From NCBI RefSeq assembly GCF_014646355.1, contig NZ_BMNH01000008.1, positions 49,280 through 113,279 on the forward strand: 64,000 bases of DNA, read 5' to 3'. The stretch comes from Nonomuraea cavernae (GTDB lineage Bacteria; Actinomycetota; Actinomycetes; Streptosporangiales; Streptosporangiaceae). Position 1 is the first letter of the stretch. Every line of letters starts with the position of its first letter. Shown one piece after another: positions 54,572-62,665 of the stretch. Both the position numbers and the translations under genes were made by a program. Below the pieces are notes generated by a model. The model saw only the letters and a program-made list of their open reading frames with translations, ran no database searches and had not been told where the DNA came from.

Positions 54572-56032
54572 ATGGAGATCCTCGTTGCTGTCATCGCCTT
54601 CGCCGGTGCCCTCCTGGCCGCGATCGCGGCCGTGGCACTGGGCCGCCGGCTGCGTGACGACCGGGACGGGTGGTTGATCGCCTGGACCGTCGCGGTGGCC
54701 GCGCTGGCCGTGTCGCTCGCGGCGATCACGATCGGCCACCTCGTGGGATTCGGGTCGGTCAGCTTCAAGCTCTACCAGCTCACCGGGTCGTTCCTGGCGC
54801 CGCTCTGGCTGTCGATCGGCCTCATCCAGCTGCTCGCCGACAAGGTGCCGCCGAAGTTCGCGGGCTGGTTGTTCGGCATCGCCTTAACCATCGTCGTCGG
54901 TGTGATCCTGCTGGTCGACCCGGTCCGCAAGAGCGACGAGATGACCAAGGCGCTGCCCACGGCGGCCGGCCACTGGGGGCTCATCCCCGACAAGCTGCTG
55001 CTCGGCGCGCACGTCATCATCGCGCTCATCCTGCTGGGCGCCCTGGTGGTCGCGGCGCTGCGGTGGCGCGGCGGCGACGACTACGACACCGACAACCTGC
55101 ACGCGACGATCGTCGTCGTGCCGTCCGGCCTGGCCCTGCTCGGGGCGATGCGGTTCGCGGTGCCGGGCCTGTTCGCGGCGGCGCTGCTCGTCGTGGTGGC
55201 CGCCGCGATCTGGTACTCCGTGCTGCGCCCGCTGGCGCCGTACGAAGACGAGGACGAGGACGACGACGAGGGCCCCTCCCGGCACGGCGAGCGGGCCCAG
55301 GGAGCCCACGGAGCCCCGGGAGCGGGCCACCGGGCCGCCGCCCCCGTGTCCCAGCCGCGGCTGGATCCGGTCGTCGCGAACGAGATGCCGCCGGCCGTCC
55401 AGCCGCGCAGGTCGTCGGGGCTGGGGGACCTGGTCGCGGAGTACCGAGCGGGCGACCGCGAGATCGACTATGCCGCGCGCATGGCGCCGCCACCACCCGA
55501 GTCGGGCCCGTCCACCGGCTTCATCATGAACGGCAGGCACGGCGCGCCCGAATACGGCATGCCGGCGACCGGTGCCACCTATCCCGGGGCCGACATGTTC
55601 GCCACGGGCGCCTACACCGCGCAGCCGCAGTCCCCGCAGTCCCCGCAGTCCCCGCTGTCACCGCAGAGCCATCCACAGCCGCAGCCTGTCTCCAGCAGGC
55701 CCTCGCCGAGCATCTACGGGATGCTGACCGTCTTCTCGCTCATCGACGGCTCGGGCGAGGCGTTCGACCGGCTGGCCGAGCAGACCGTCGAGGCGGTACG
55801 GCGCGGCGAGCCCGACACGCTGATCTACGCCTGCCACTCGGTCAAGTCGGCGCCTCTGCAGCGCATCGTCTACGAGCTCTACCGCGACGAGGTGGCCTAC
55901 CGCGACCACCAGCGTCAGCCGCACGTCGAGAGGTTCGTCAACGACCGTCAGGCGTTGGTGCTGGCCACCAACATCATCGAGCTCGACGTCAACGCCGCCA
56001 AGGTCGTGCCGCTGCCGACCGCGATGTTCTAG
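54572..56032 (+). CDS. seven-helix membrane protein with C-terminal ABM-like domain
   Basis: A 486-residue protein. Residues 1-220 hold seven hydrophobic helices. Residues about 230-370 are low-complexity (acidic run EDEDEDDDEG, then Pro/Gln/Ser repeats). The last 100 residues are a small alpha/beta domain, TVFSLIDGSGEAFDRLAEQT and IVYELYRDEVAYRDHQRQPH, similar to antibiotic-biosynthesis-monooxygenase (ABM) dimeric barrels. The combination is unusual and the function is unknown. Divergent from bldN. Confidence 0.8.
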   Translation: MEILVAVIAFAGALLAAIAAVALGRRLRDDRDGWLIAWTVAVAALAVSLAAITIGHLVGFGSVSFKLYQLTGSFLAPLWLSIGLIQLLADKVPPKFAGWLFGIALTIVVGVILLVDPVRKSDEMTKALPTAAGHWGLIPDKLLLGAHVIIALILLGALVVAALRWRGGDDYDTDNLHATIVVVPSGLALLGAMRFAVPGLFAAALLVVVAAAIWYSVLRPLAPYEDEDEDDDEGPSRHGERAQGAHGAPGAGHRAAAPVSQPRLDPVVANEMPPAVQPRRSSGLGDLVAEYRAGDREIDYAARMAPPPPESGPSTGFIMNGRHGAPEYGMPATGATYPGADMFATGAYTAQPQSPQSPQSPLSPQSHPQPQPVSSRPSPSIYGMLTVFSLIDGSGEAFDRLAEQTVEAVRRGEPDTLIYACHSVKSAPLQRIVYELYRDEVAYRDHQRQPHVERFVNDRQALVLATNIIELDVNAAKVVPLPTAMF

Positions 56033-56062
56033 GCCACCGCCTCGCGGGGTGCTCGGGTCTCA

Positions 56063-56133
56063 GGTCCGTTTCGGGTACGGGGTCCGTTCCGGGGACCAGG
56101 TCCGTTCCGGGTACTGGGTCCGTTCGGGTACCG
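56063..56133. repeat. 18-bp tandem repeat, four copies
   Basis: Units GGTCCGTTCCGGGTACTG and variants at 56063, 56081, 56099 and 56117, ending in a degenerate copy at 56134. It lies between the membrane protein and the glutaredoxin-like gene. Confidence 0.75.
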
Positions 56134-56146
56134 GGTCGCTCCGGCC

Positions 56147-56392
56147 TCAGGGTTCGCGGTCGCCGAGCGCGGCCCGCAGGCGCTCCTCCGAGACCCGCCA
56201 GAAGTCGTGCTGGACGCCGTCCACAAGTGTGACGGGAATCATCTCCCAGTATTTCTCGCGCAGTTCGTCGGAGGAGTCGATGTCGACCTCCTCCCACGGC
56301 ATGCCCAGCTCTGCCGCCACACGGGAGATGATCGCGCGGGCGTCGTCACACAAGTGACAGCCGGGTCTGCTGAGCAAGGTGATGCGATGCAT
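56147..56392 (-). CDS. glutaredoxin-like protein
   Basis: An 81-residue thioredoxin-fold protein (DUF836 / glutaredoxin family) with the redox pair CHLC in LLSRPGCHLCDDARAII and the cis-Pro region MIPVTLVDG. Rv0508 is the counterpart next to hemA in M. tuberculosis. ATG 56392 has GGAGGAG upstream. Divergent from rex, with the Rex operator between, so it may be redox-controlled. Confidence 0.88.
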   Translation of the reverse strand: MHRITLLSRPGCHLCDDARAIISRVAAELGMPWEEVDIDSSDELREKYWEMIPVTLVDGVQHDFWRVSEERLRAALGDREP

Positions 56393-56414
56393 GACTCCTC
56401 CGTAGCGCCACACT

Positions 56415-56432
56415 TTGTGCGTCGGTTCACAA
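56415..56432. promoter_or_regulatory. Rex operator (ROP) between grx and rex
   Basis: TTGTG-N8-CACAA (56415-56432) with outer TTCAC element matches the recalled Rex site TTGTGAAnnnnTTCACAA. It is 23 bp from the glutaredoxin-like start and 71 bp from the rex start. Confidence 0.78.
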
Positions 56433-56503
56433 AGGGATTAACCTGAAAGAAGGTTCTACCCCATCGCGGTCTCCGACCGCCCGTTCCTCTGGAGCTCCGG
56501 CAC

Positions 56504-57181
56504 GTGAAGAGCCCGTCCCACCCCCGTGACCGCGGCATCCCCGAGGCAACGGTCGCCAGGCTCCCGTTGTACCTGAGGGCGCTGCACGGGATGGCCGAGC
56601 GCGGCACCGCGACCGTGAGCTCCGAAGATCTCGCGGTGGCCGCCGGAGTCAACTCCGCCAAGCTCCGCAAGGACCTGTCCCATCTCGGCTCGTACGGTAC
56701 CCGCGGCGTCGGCTACGACGTCGAGTACCTCGTCTACCAGATCTCCCGTGAGCTCGGTCTGACCCAAGACTGGGCCGTGGCCATCGTCGGAGTCGGTAAC
56801 CTCGGCCGTGCGCTCGCCAACTACGGCGGGTTCGTCTCCAGGGGTTTTCGGGTGGCCGCGCTCATCGATGCCGACCCCGAGGTGGTGGGCGACGACATTG
56901 CGGGGTTGAATGTTGAACACATTGACGAACTGGAAGCCGTGATCCAGCGGCGGGGAGTCTCGATCGTGGTCCTGGCCACTCCGGCGGCGGCAGCGCAGAA
57001 AGTCTGCGATCGGGTCGTCGCCGTCGGCGTGACCAGCATCCTGAACTTTGCCCCCGTCGTGCTATCTGTGCCTGAGAGCGTCGATGTCCGTAAAGTCGAC
57101 CTATCAATCGAACTGCAGATCCTTGCGTTCCATGAGCAACGCAAAGCAGGGGGGCCACTGATGGCCGTGGACAGCCAGTGA
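56504..57181 (+). CDS. rex: redox-sensing repressor Rex
   Basis: A 225-residue Rex. Winged HTH at residues about 15-85 (ATVARLPLYLRALHGMAERG, AAGVNSAKLRKDLSHLGSYG), and a Rossmann domain with VGVGNLGRALANYGGF, binding NADH/NAD+. High NADH releases Rex from DNA. It heads the haem operon as in S. coelicolor and has a Rex site in its own promoter. GTG 56504 start; the stop overlaps hemA by 4 nt. Confidence 0.96.
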   Translation: MKSPSHPRDRGIPEATVARLPLYLRALHGMAERGTATVSSEDLAVAAGVNSAKLRKDLSHLGSYGTRGVGYDVEYLVYQISRELGLTQDWAVAIVGVGNLGRALANYGGFVSRGFRVAALIDADPEVVGDDIAGLNVEHIDELEAVIQRRGVSIVVLATPAAAAQKVCDRVVAVGVTSILNFAPVVLSVPESVDVRKVDLSIELQILAFHEQRKAGGPLMAVDSQ

Positions 57182-58434
57182 GCATTCTGGCGATCGGACT
57201 CAGCCACCGGACAGCGCCGGTGGCCATGCTGGAGCGTGTGTCGGTGACCGGCGACGCGCTCGTCAAACTCTTGCACGACGTGCAGCAGGACATCTCGGTG
57301 GCGGAGACCATGGTGGTCTCGACCTGCAACAGGGTCGAGATCTACGTCGCGGTCGACCGTTTCCACGCTGCCGTCACCTCGCTCAGCGACCTGTTGAGCG
57401 TGCACTCGGGCGTGCCCGGTGACGAGCTGCGGCCGCACCTCTACGTGCACTACGAGGACCAGGCGGTCGAGCACCTGTTCTCCATGGTGTGCGGCCTCGA
57501 CTCGATGGTGGTGGGCGAGGGGCAGATCCTCGGCCAGGTCCGCAGGGCGCTCAAGCTGGCGCAGAAGCATGGCACGGTCGGCGCCTCGCTCAACGAGCTG
57601 GTGCAGTCGGCGCTGCGCGTGGGCAAGCGCGCCCACACCGACACCGGCATCGACCAGGCGGGCGCCTCGCTGGTCAGCGCCGGGCTGGCGCTGGCGGGCG
57701 AGCTGCCCGGCCGGCGGGCGCTGGTGGTCGGCGCGGGCTCGATGAGCTCGCTGGCCGCCACCACCCTGGCCCGGGCGGGCGTGACCGACATCGTCGTGGC
57801 CAACCGCACCTTCGACCGCGGATTGCGACTCGCCCAGTCGGTCGGCGGCCGGGCGGTCGAGTTCGCCGCGGTTCCCCGAGAGCTGGCGGCGGCCGACCTC
57901 GTCATCACCTGCATCGGCGCCGGTCGCCACGTGATCACTCCCGACATGCTGTCCCGCGAGGCGTTCCTCCTCGACCTGGCGCTGCCCCACGACATCGACC
58001 CCGACGTACGCACCGTGCCCGGCATCACGCTCGTCGACCTGGAGACGATCCAGGAGTCCGGCATCGGCTCCCACGAGGACGACGCCGTCCAGGCGGTCCG
58101 CGAGCTCGTCACCCGCGAGCTCACCGCGTTCCTCGACGCCGGCCGCGCCTCCAGGGTCACCCCGACCGTGGTGGCGCTGCGCGGCAAGGCGGCGGGCGTG
58201 GTGGAGGCCGAGCTGGGCCGGTTGCTGATGCGCATGCCCGACCTCGACCGCAAGACCAGAGACGAGGTCACCCAGACCGTGCAGAGAGTCGTCGACAAGC
58301 TGCTTCACGAGCCGACCGTGCGTGTCAAACAGCTCGCCACCTCCCCCGGAGGCGATCATTATGCGGAAGCGCTGCGCGAGCTGTTCGACCTGGATCCGAA
58401 GATGCCCCGAGCCGTGAGGGAGGTGGAGTTGTGA
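57178..58434 (+). CDS. hemA: glutamyl-tRNA reductase
   Basis: First enzyme of C5-pathway tetrapyrrole synthesis, reducing glutamyl-tRNA to glutamate-1-semialdehyde. The 418-residue protein has Cys50 in VVSTCNRVEIY (thioester nucleophile), GEGQILGQVRRA, and the NADPH domain VVGAGSMSSLAA. C-terminal dimer helix: LRGKAAGVVEAELGRLLMRM. Start GTG overlaps the rex stop (GTGA), and its stop overlaps hemC. Confidence 0.97.
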   Translation: MSILAIGLSHRTAPVAMLERVSVTGDALVKLLHDVQQDISVAETMVVSTCNRVEIYVAVDRFHAAVTSLSDLLSVHSGVPGDELRPHLYVHYEDQAVEHLFSMVCGLDSMVVGEGQILGQVRRALKLAQKHGTVGASLNELVQSALRVGKRAHTDTGIDQAGASLVSAGLALAGELPGRRALVVGAGSMSSLAATTLARAGVTDIVVANRTFDRGLRLAQSVGGRAVEFAAVPRELAAADLVITCIGAGRHVITPDMLSREAFLLDLALPHDIDPDVRTVPGITLVDLETIQESGIGSHEDDAVQAVRELVTRELTAFLDAGRASRVTPTVVALRGKAAGVVEAELGRLLMRMPDLDRKTRDEVTQTVQRVVDKLLHEPTVRVKQLATSPGGDHYAEALRELFDLDPKMPRAVREVEL

Positions 58435-59336
58435 CGTTGCGGTTGGGGACCCGGCGCAGCCTCATGGCCACCACCCAGTCCCAGATGGTCGCCGACGCCT
58501 ACACCGAGCGCACCGGGCAGGACATCGAGCTGGTCGGCATCACCACCTTCGGTGACGTCAGCAAGGCTCACCTGGCGCAGCTGGGGGGCACCGGCGTGTT
58601 CGTCAGCGCGCTGCGCGACAAGCTGTTCGAGGGCGAGATCGACTTCGCCGTCCACTCGCTGAAGGACCTGCCGACCAAGCCCGACCCCAGGGTGACCCTG
58701 GCGGCGCTGCCCACCCGCCACGACCACCGCGACGCGCTGGTCGGCCCGCTCGCGTTCGCCGACCTGCCCGCCGGGGCCAAGGTCGGCACCGGCTCCCCGC
58801 GCCGGGTCGCGATGCTCCGCGCGCTGCGCCCCGACCTCGAGTACGTCCCGATCCGCGGCAACGCGGACACCCGGATCGGCAAGGTAACCTCAGGTGAGCT
58901 CGACGCCGTCGTGCTCGCCGCGGCCGGACTGACCAGGATCGGCCGCACCACCGAGATCGCCCAGATATTCACGGTCGAGGAGCTGACTCCGGCGCCGGGC
59001 CAGGGCTCGCTGGCCGTCGAGTGTCTGTCCGGTCGTGACGACCTGATCGATTTTCTCGGTGTGCTCGACGACGCGCGGACCCGCTCCGCGGTGTCGGCCG
59101 AGCGCACCATTCTGTCCGCTCTCGAGGCCGGATGTTCGGCGCCCGTGGGTGCGTTCGCCTTCGATGACGGGCAGACTCTCAACCTGACCGCGGTGGTCGT
59201 CGCACTCGACGGCCGCCAGGCGGTCCGCAAGTCCGCCGCCGGTTCTCCTTCGGAGGCTGTCGATCTGGCCCGCGTCCTCGCGGCAGAGATGATCGCTGAA
59301 GGGGCCGACAGATTGATGGGGGAGCAGTCCCATTGA
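58431..59336 (+). CDS. hemC: porphobilinogen deaminase
   Basis: Joins four porphobilinogens to hydroxymethylbilane. The 301-residue protein starts VTLRLGTRRSLMATTQSQMV and has FAVHSLKDLPTKPDPRV, GTGSPRRVAML, IRGNADTRIGKV, and the cofactor Cys in LEAGCSAPVGAF. GTG start overlaps the hemA stop, and its own stop overlaps hemD (TTGA). Confidence 0.97.
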   Translation: MTLRLGTRRSLMATTQSQMVADAYTERTGQDIELVGITTFGDVSKAHLAQLGGTGVFVSALRDKLFEGEIDFAVHSLKDLPTKPDPRVTLAALPTRHDHRDALVGPLAFADLPAGAKVGTGSPRRVAMLRALRPDLEYVPIRGNADTRIGKVTSGELDAVVLAAAGLTRIGRTTEIAQIFTVEELTPAPGQGSLAVECLSGRDDLIDFLGVLDDARTRSAVSAERTILSALEAGCSAPVGAFAFDDGQTLNLTAVVVALDGRQAVRKSAAGSPSEAVDLARVLAAEMIAEGADRLMGEQSH

Positions 59337-60877
59337 GCTCCGATAGTCCAACCTCCGGATTCGTCGCCTTCGTGGGCGCGGGCCCGGGCGACCCCAACCT
59401 CCTCACGCTTCGCGGCGCCGAACTGCTCGGCAAGGCCGACGTGGTCGTGGTCGACGAGGAGCGCTACGGCGCGCTGCTCCGGCACTGCCGCGCCGGTGTC
59501 GAGGTCGTGTCCGGCGACGTGGTCGGCCACGCCAAGCGGGGCCGGCTCGTCGTACGCGTGTCGGAGGGCGACCCCATGTTGTTCTCCTCGATCACCGAGG
59601 AGGTCGCGGCATGTGTCGCGGCGGAGGTGGACTTCGAGATCGTGCCGGGCGTGCCGCCCGCGACCGCCGTGCTCGCCTACGCGGGCATCCCGCCCGCGAC
59701 GTCCGTGCCCGAGTTCAGGGTGGTCGACGCGGCCCAGGACCAGGACTGGTCCTCCCACGCCGGCTGCCCGGGCACGCTGGTGATCTACAACGGCGTCGCC
59801 GAGGCCGTGTCGATCGGCAAGGCGCTGATCGCCGGCGGCAAGCCCGACCACACCCCGGTCGCGGTCAGCAGCGGCGGCACCACCACCGAGCAGTACACCG
59901 TGGTCTCCACGCTCGGCAGGCTGCAGGCCGACCTCAAGCACGCCGGCTTCACCGAGCCCGCGCTGATCGTGGTCGGTGATGCCGTGGGGCAGCGCGACAA
60001 GCTGTCGTGGTTCGAGACCAAGCCGCTGTTCGGCTGGCGGGTGCTGGTGCCGCGCACCAAGGAGCAGTCCAAGAGCCTCACCGAGCAGCTCATCTCCTAC
60101 GGCGCGGTGCCCGAGGAGGTGCCGACCATCTCCGTCGAGCCGCCGCGCACCCCGCAGCAGATGGACCGCGCGATCAAGGGCCTGGTCACCGGCCGCTACG
60201 AGTGGGTGGCGTTCACCAGCGCCAACGCGGTCAAGGCGGTGCGCGAGAAGTTCGAGGAGTACGGCCTCGACGCCCGCGCCTTTGCCGGGCTCAAGGTCGC
60301 GGCCGTGGGCGACGCCACGGCGCGGGCCCTGGTCGAGTTCGGGGTCAAGCCCGACCTGCTGCCTTCGGGCGAGCAGTCGTCCGAGGGCCTGGTGGCCGAG
60401 TGGCCGCCGTACGACTCGATGCTCGACCCGATCAACCGGGTGCTGCTTCCTCGTGCCGATATTTCCACTGACACCCTGGTAGCCGGGCTCACCGAGCTAG
60501 GCTGGGAGTGCGACGACGTCACGGCCTACCGGACCGTACGCGCCGCACCGCCGCCCGCGCCGATCCGCGAGGCGATCAAGGGAGGCGGGTTCGACGCCGT
60601 TCTCTTCACCTCATCGTCGACCGTGCGCAACCTGGTGGGCATCGCGGGCAAACCGCACAACGTCACCGTGATCGCTGTCATCGGGCCCCAGACCGCCAAC
60701 ACGGCGGAAGAGTTCGGGCTGCGCGTCGATGTCATGGCCGACAAACCTTCGGCTTCCGCCCTCGCGGCCGCGCTGGCCGAGTACGGTGCGAAGCAGCGGC
60801 AGGCGGCCGTGTCCGCCGGCGACACCCCGCGGCGTCCTTCCCAGAACCGAAGAGGAGCCAGGAGGAGAGCCAAGTGA
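59333..60877 (+). CDS. hemD: uroporphyrinogen-III synthase fused to a methyltransferase-like domain
   Basis: A 514-residue fusion. Residues 1-245 resemble SAM uroporphyrinogen-III methyltransferases (VGAGPGDPNLLTLRGAELL, EGDPMLF, VPGVPPATAVLAYAGIP), but the catalytic THR and GGDPFxFGRG sequences are altered, so methylation may be lost. Residues 260-500 are HemD (WRVLVPRTKEQSKSLTEQL, FTSANAVKAVREKFEEYG, VLFTSSSTVRNLVG), which closes the tetrapyrrole ring. TTG start with GGGGAGCAG upstream; overlaps hemC by 4 nt. Confidence 0.92.
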   Translation: MSSDSPTSGFVAFVGAGPGDPNLLTLRGAELLGKADVVVVDEERYGALLRHCRAGVEVVSGDVVGHAKRGRLVVRVSEGDPMLFSSITEEVAACVAAEVDFEIVPGVPPATAVLAYAGIPPATSVPEFRVVDAAQDQDWSSHAGCPGTLVIYNGVAEAVSIGKALIAGGKPDHTPVAVSSGGTTTEQYTVVSTLGRLQADLKHAGFTEPALIVVGDAVGQRDKLSWFETKPLFGWRVLVPRTKEQSKSLTEQLISYGAVPEEVPTISVEPPRTPQQMDRAIKGLVTGRYEWVAFTSANAVKAVREKFEEYGLDARAFAGLKVAAVGDATARALVEFGVKPDLLPSGEQSSEGLVAEWPPYDSMLDPINRVLLPRADISTDTLVAGLTELGWECDDVTAYRTVRAAPPPAPIREAIKGGGFDAVLFTSSSTVRNLVGIAGKPHNVTVIAVIGPQTANTAEEFGLRVDVMADKPSASALAAALAEYGAKQRQAAVSAGDTPRRPSQNRRGARRRAK

Positions 60878-61857
60878 GTGCCGAGTTTCCTGTCGCCCGT
60901 CCCCGCAGGCTGCGTCGCAACGCGGCCATGAGGCGGATGGTGGCCGGCACCAGGCCGCATCCCGCAGATCTGATCCTGCCGATGTTCGTCAAGGAGAACA
61001 TCGACGAGCCCGCCCCGGTCGCCTCGATGCCCGGTGTGTTCCAGCACACCCGCGACTCGCTGCGCAAGGCCGCCCATGAGGCCGCCGAGGCCGGGGTCGG
61101 CGGGCTGATACTGTTCGGCATCCCGGCGGTCAAGGACGCGCGCGGCTCGGCGGGCGACGACCCCGACGGCATTCTGCAGGTGGCCCTGCGCGACGTCAGC
61201 GCCGAGGTGGGCGACACCCTGGTGGTGATGGCCGACACCTGCCTCGACGAGTTCACCGACCACGGCCACTGCGGCATCCTCACCGACGCGGGCGACGTCG
61301 ACAACGACGCGACCCTGGAGCGCTACGCGTCCATCGCCGTCGCCCAGGCCCGGGCCGGCTCCCAGATGGTGGCGCCGAGCGGCATGATGGACGGCCAGGT
61401 CGGGGCCATCCGCGCCGCCCTCGACGCCGACGGGTTCGCCGATGTGCCGATCCTCGCCTACTCCGCCAAGTACGCCTCCGCCTTCTACGGGCCGTTCCGC
61501 GACGCCGCCGAGTGCGCGCCCCGGTTCGGCGACCGCAGCACCCACCAGCAGGACCCGGCCGGGCCGCTGGAGGAGGCGCTGCGCGAGGTGCGACTCGACC
61601 TGGCCGAGGGCGCCGACGCGGTCATGGTCAAGCCCGCGCTCGCCTATCTCGACGTCATCAGGCAGTTCCGTGACACGGTGGACGTGCCGGTCGCGGCCTA
61701 CCAGGTCAGCGGCGAGTACGCGATGATCGAGGCGGCCGCGGCCAACGGCTGGGTCGACCGCGAGCGCATGATCATGGAATCCATCGTCGCGATCAAGCGG
61801 GCCGGCGCCGACCTCATCCTGACCTACTGGGCGACCGAGGTGGCGCGCGCCCTCTAA
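60874..61857 (+). CDS. hemB: porphobilinogen synthase
   Basis: Joins two aminolevulinates to porphobilinogen. The 327-residue protein has catalytic lysines in LAYSAKYASAFYGPFRDA and VMVKPALAYLDVI. The metal site reads DTCLDEFTDHGHCG: two of the Zn-type Cys remain and the middle one is Asp, as recalled for mycobacteria. GTG start overlaps hemD (GTGA) after GGAGGAG. It is the last gene of the overlapping rex-hemACDB group. Confidence 0.97.
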   Translation: MSAEFPVARPRRLRRNAAMRRMVAGTRPHPADLILPMFVKENIDEPAPVASMPGVFQHTRDSLRKAAHEAAEAGVGGLILFGIPAVKDARGSAGDDPDGILQVALRDVSAEVGDTLVVMADTCLDEFTDHGHCGILTDAGDVDNDATLERYASIAVAQARAGSQMVAPSGMMDGQVGAIRAALDADGFADVPILAYSAKYASAFYGPFRDAAECAPRFGDRSTHQQDPAGPLEEALREVRLDLAEGADAVMVKPALAYLDVIRQFRDTVDVPVAAYQVSGEYAMIEAAAANGWVDRERMIMESIVAIKRAGADLILTYWATEVARAL

Positions 61858-61986
61858 CGAGGGGGTTTCCCGTTAACTCCTGGGGCCTGTGCGTTAGAGT
61901 GCGATAACAAGTGCTGGTGTGCCCCGCATGCGCTAATGGCCAGGAGCCGGGGCCGCTTCAGGCGCGGTAACTCGACGGGAGACACC

Positions 61987-62616
61987 ATGGTGGGGGTACC
62001 ACTCGCTCGGCGTACCAGAAAACGGTCTCGCCCGACCCGGATCGACTCCGTGCTGGGCTACGCCGCTCTCGGTTGGCCGGTGGTGCCCGGTGCTCACCCC
62101 CTGCGGCACGGCTCCCGCGCGTGTTCCTGTGACCGGCTCGGCTGTCCCGACCCCGGCGCGCATCCCGTCTCGCCCGCCTGGCACGTACAGGCCACGACGG
62201 ACCCCACGCAGCTGACCCGCTGGTGGCAGCGCGAGCCCGAGGCCAATGTGATCCTGCCCACCGGGCGGGTGTTCGACGTGTTCGACGTACCCCTTCCGAC
62301 GGGCCTCGCGGCCCTGACCCGCATCGACGCGGACGAAGCGCACTCGGGCCCGGTCGCCGCCAACGGCGACCGGGTCCTGTTCTATGTGGCCACCCGTGGC
62401 AATCCCGAGGACGAGGACGAGTGGTGGTCCTGCCAGCTCGACTGCGATCCGGCCACCATCGACGACACACCGGGGCTGCGCTGGCACTGCCGCGACAGCT
62501 ACGTCCTCGCCCCGCCCTCCACGCTGCCCACCGGCCAGCCCGTCTCCTGGCTGCGCCCGCCCGACGGCCGGCCGCTGCCCGACCCGCTGCGCATCCTGGA
62601 CGTGCTCGCCGACTAG
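61987..62616 (+). CDS. Prim-Pol N-terminal-like protein
   Basis: A 209-residue protein similar to the N-terminal part of the bifunctional primase/polymerase (Prim-Pol, DUF3987/AEP group): LGYAALGWPVVPGAHPLRHG, the Cys cluster CSCDRLGCPDPGAHPVSPAW, and TRWWQREPEANVILPTG. The catalytic Asp pair that would follow (FDVFDV) is incomplete and the enzyme is far shorter than a full AEP polymerase. So it may be a non-catalytic relative. ATG 61987 has GGGAG upstream. Between hemB and hemL in the haem region. Confidence 0.8.
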   Translation: MVGVPLARRTRKRSRPTRIDSVLGYAALGWPVVPGAHPLRHGSRACSCDRLGCPDPGAHPVSPAWHVQATTDPTQLTRWWQREPEANVILPTGRVFDVFDVPLPTGLAALTRIDADEAHSGPVAANGDRVLFYVATRGNPEDEDEWWSCQLDCDPATIDDTPGLRWHCRDSYVLAPPSTLPTGQPVSWLRPPDGRPLPDPLRILDVLAD

Positions 62617-62653
62617 CGCCTTTCCGGCGGAAGGCGGCACGGCGGTTGCCGAC

Positions 62654-62665
62654 TAATCTGGACGC
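62654..62665 (+). promoter_or_regulatory. leaderless -10 element of hemL
   Basis: TAATCT at 62654-62659, 6 nt before GTG 62666. Confidence 0.5.
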
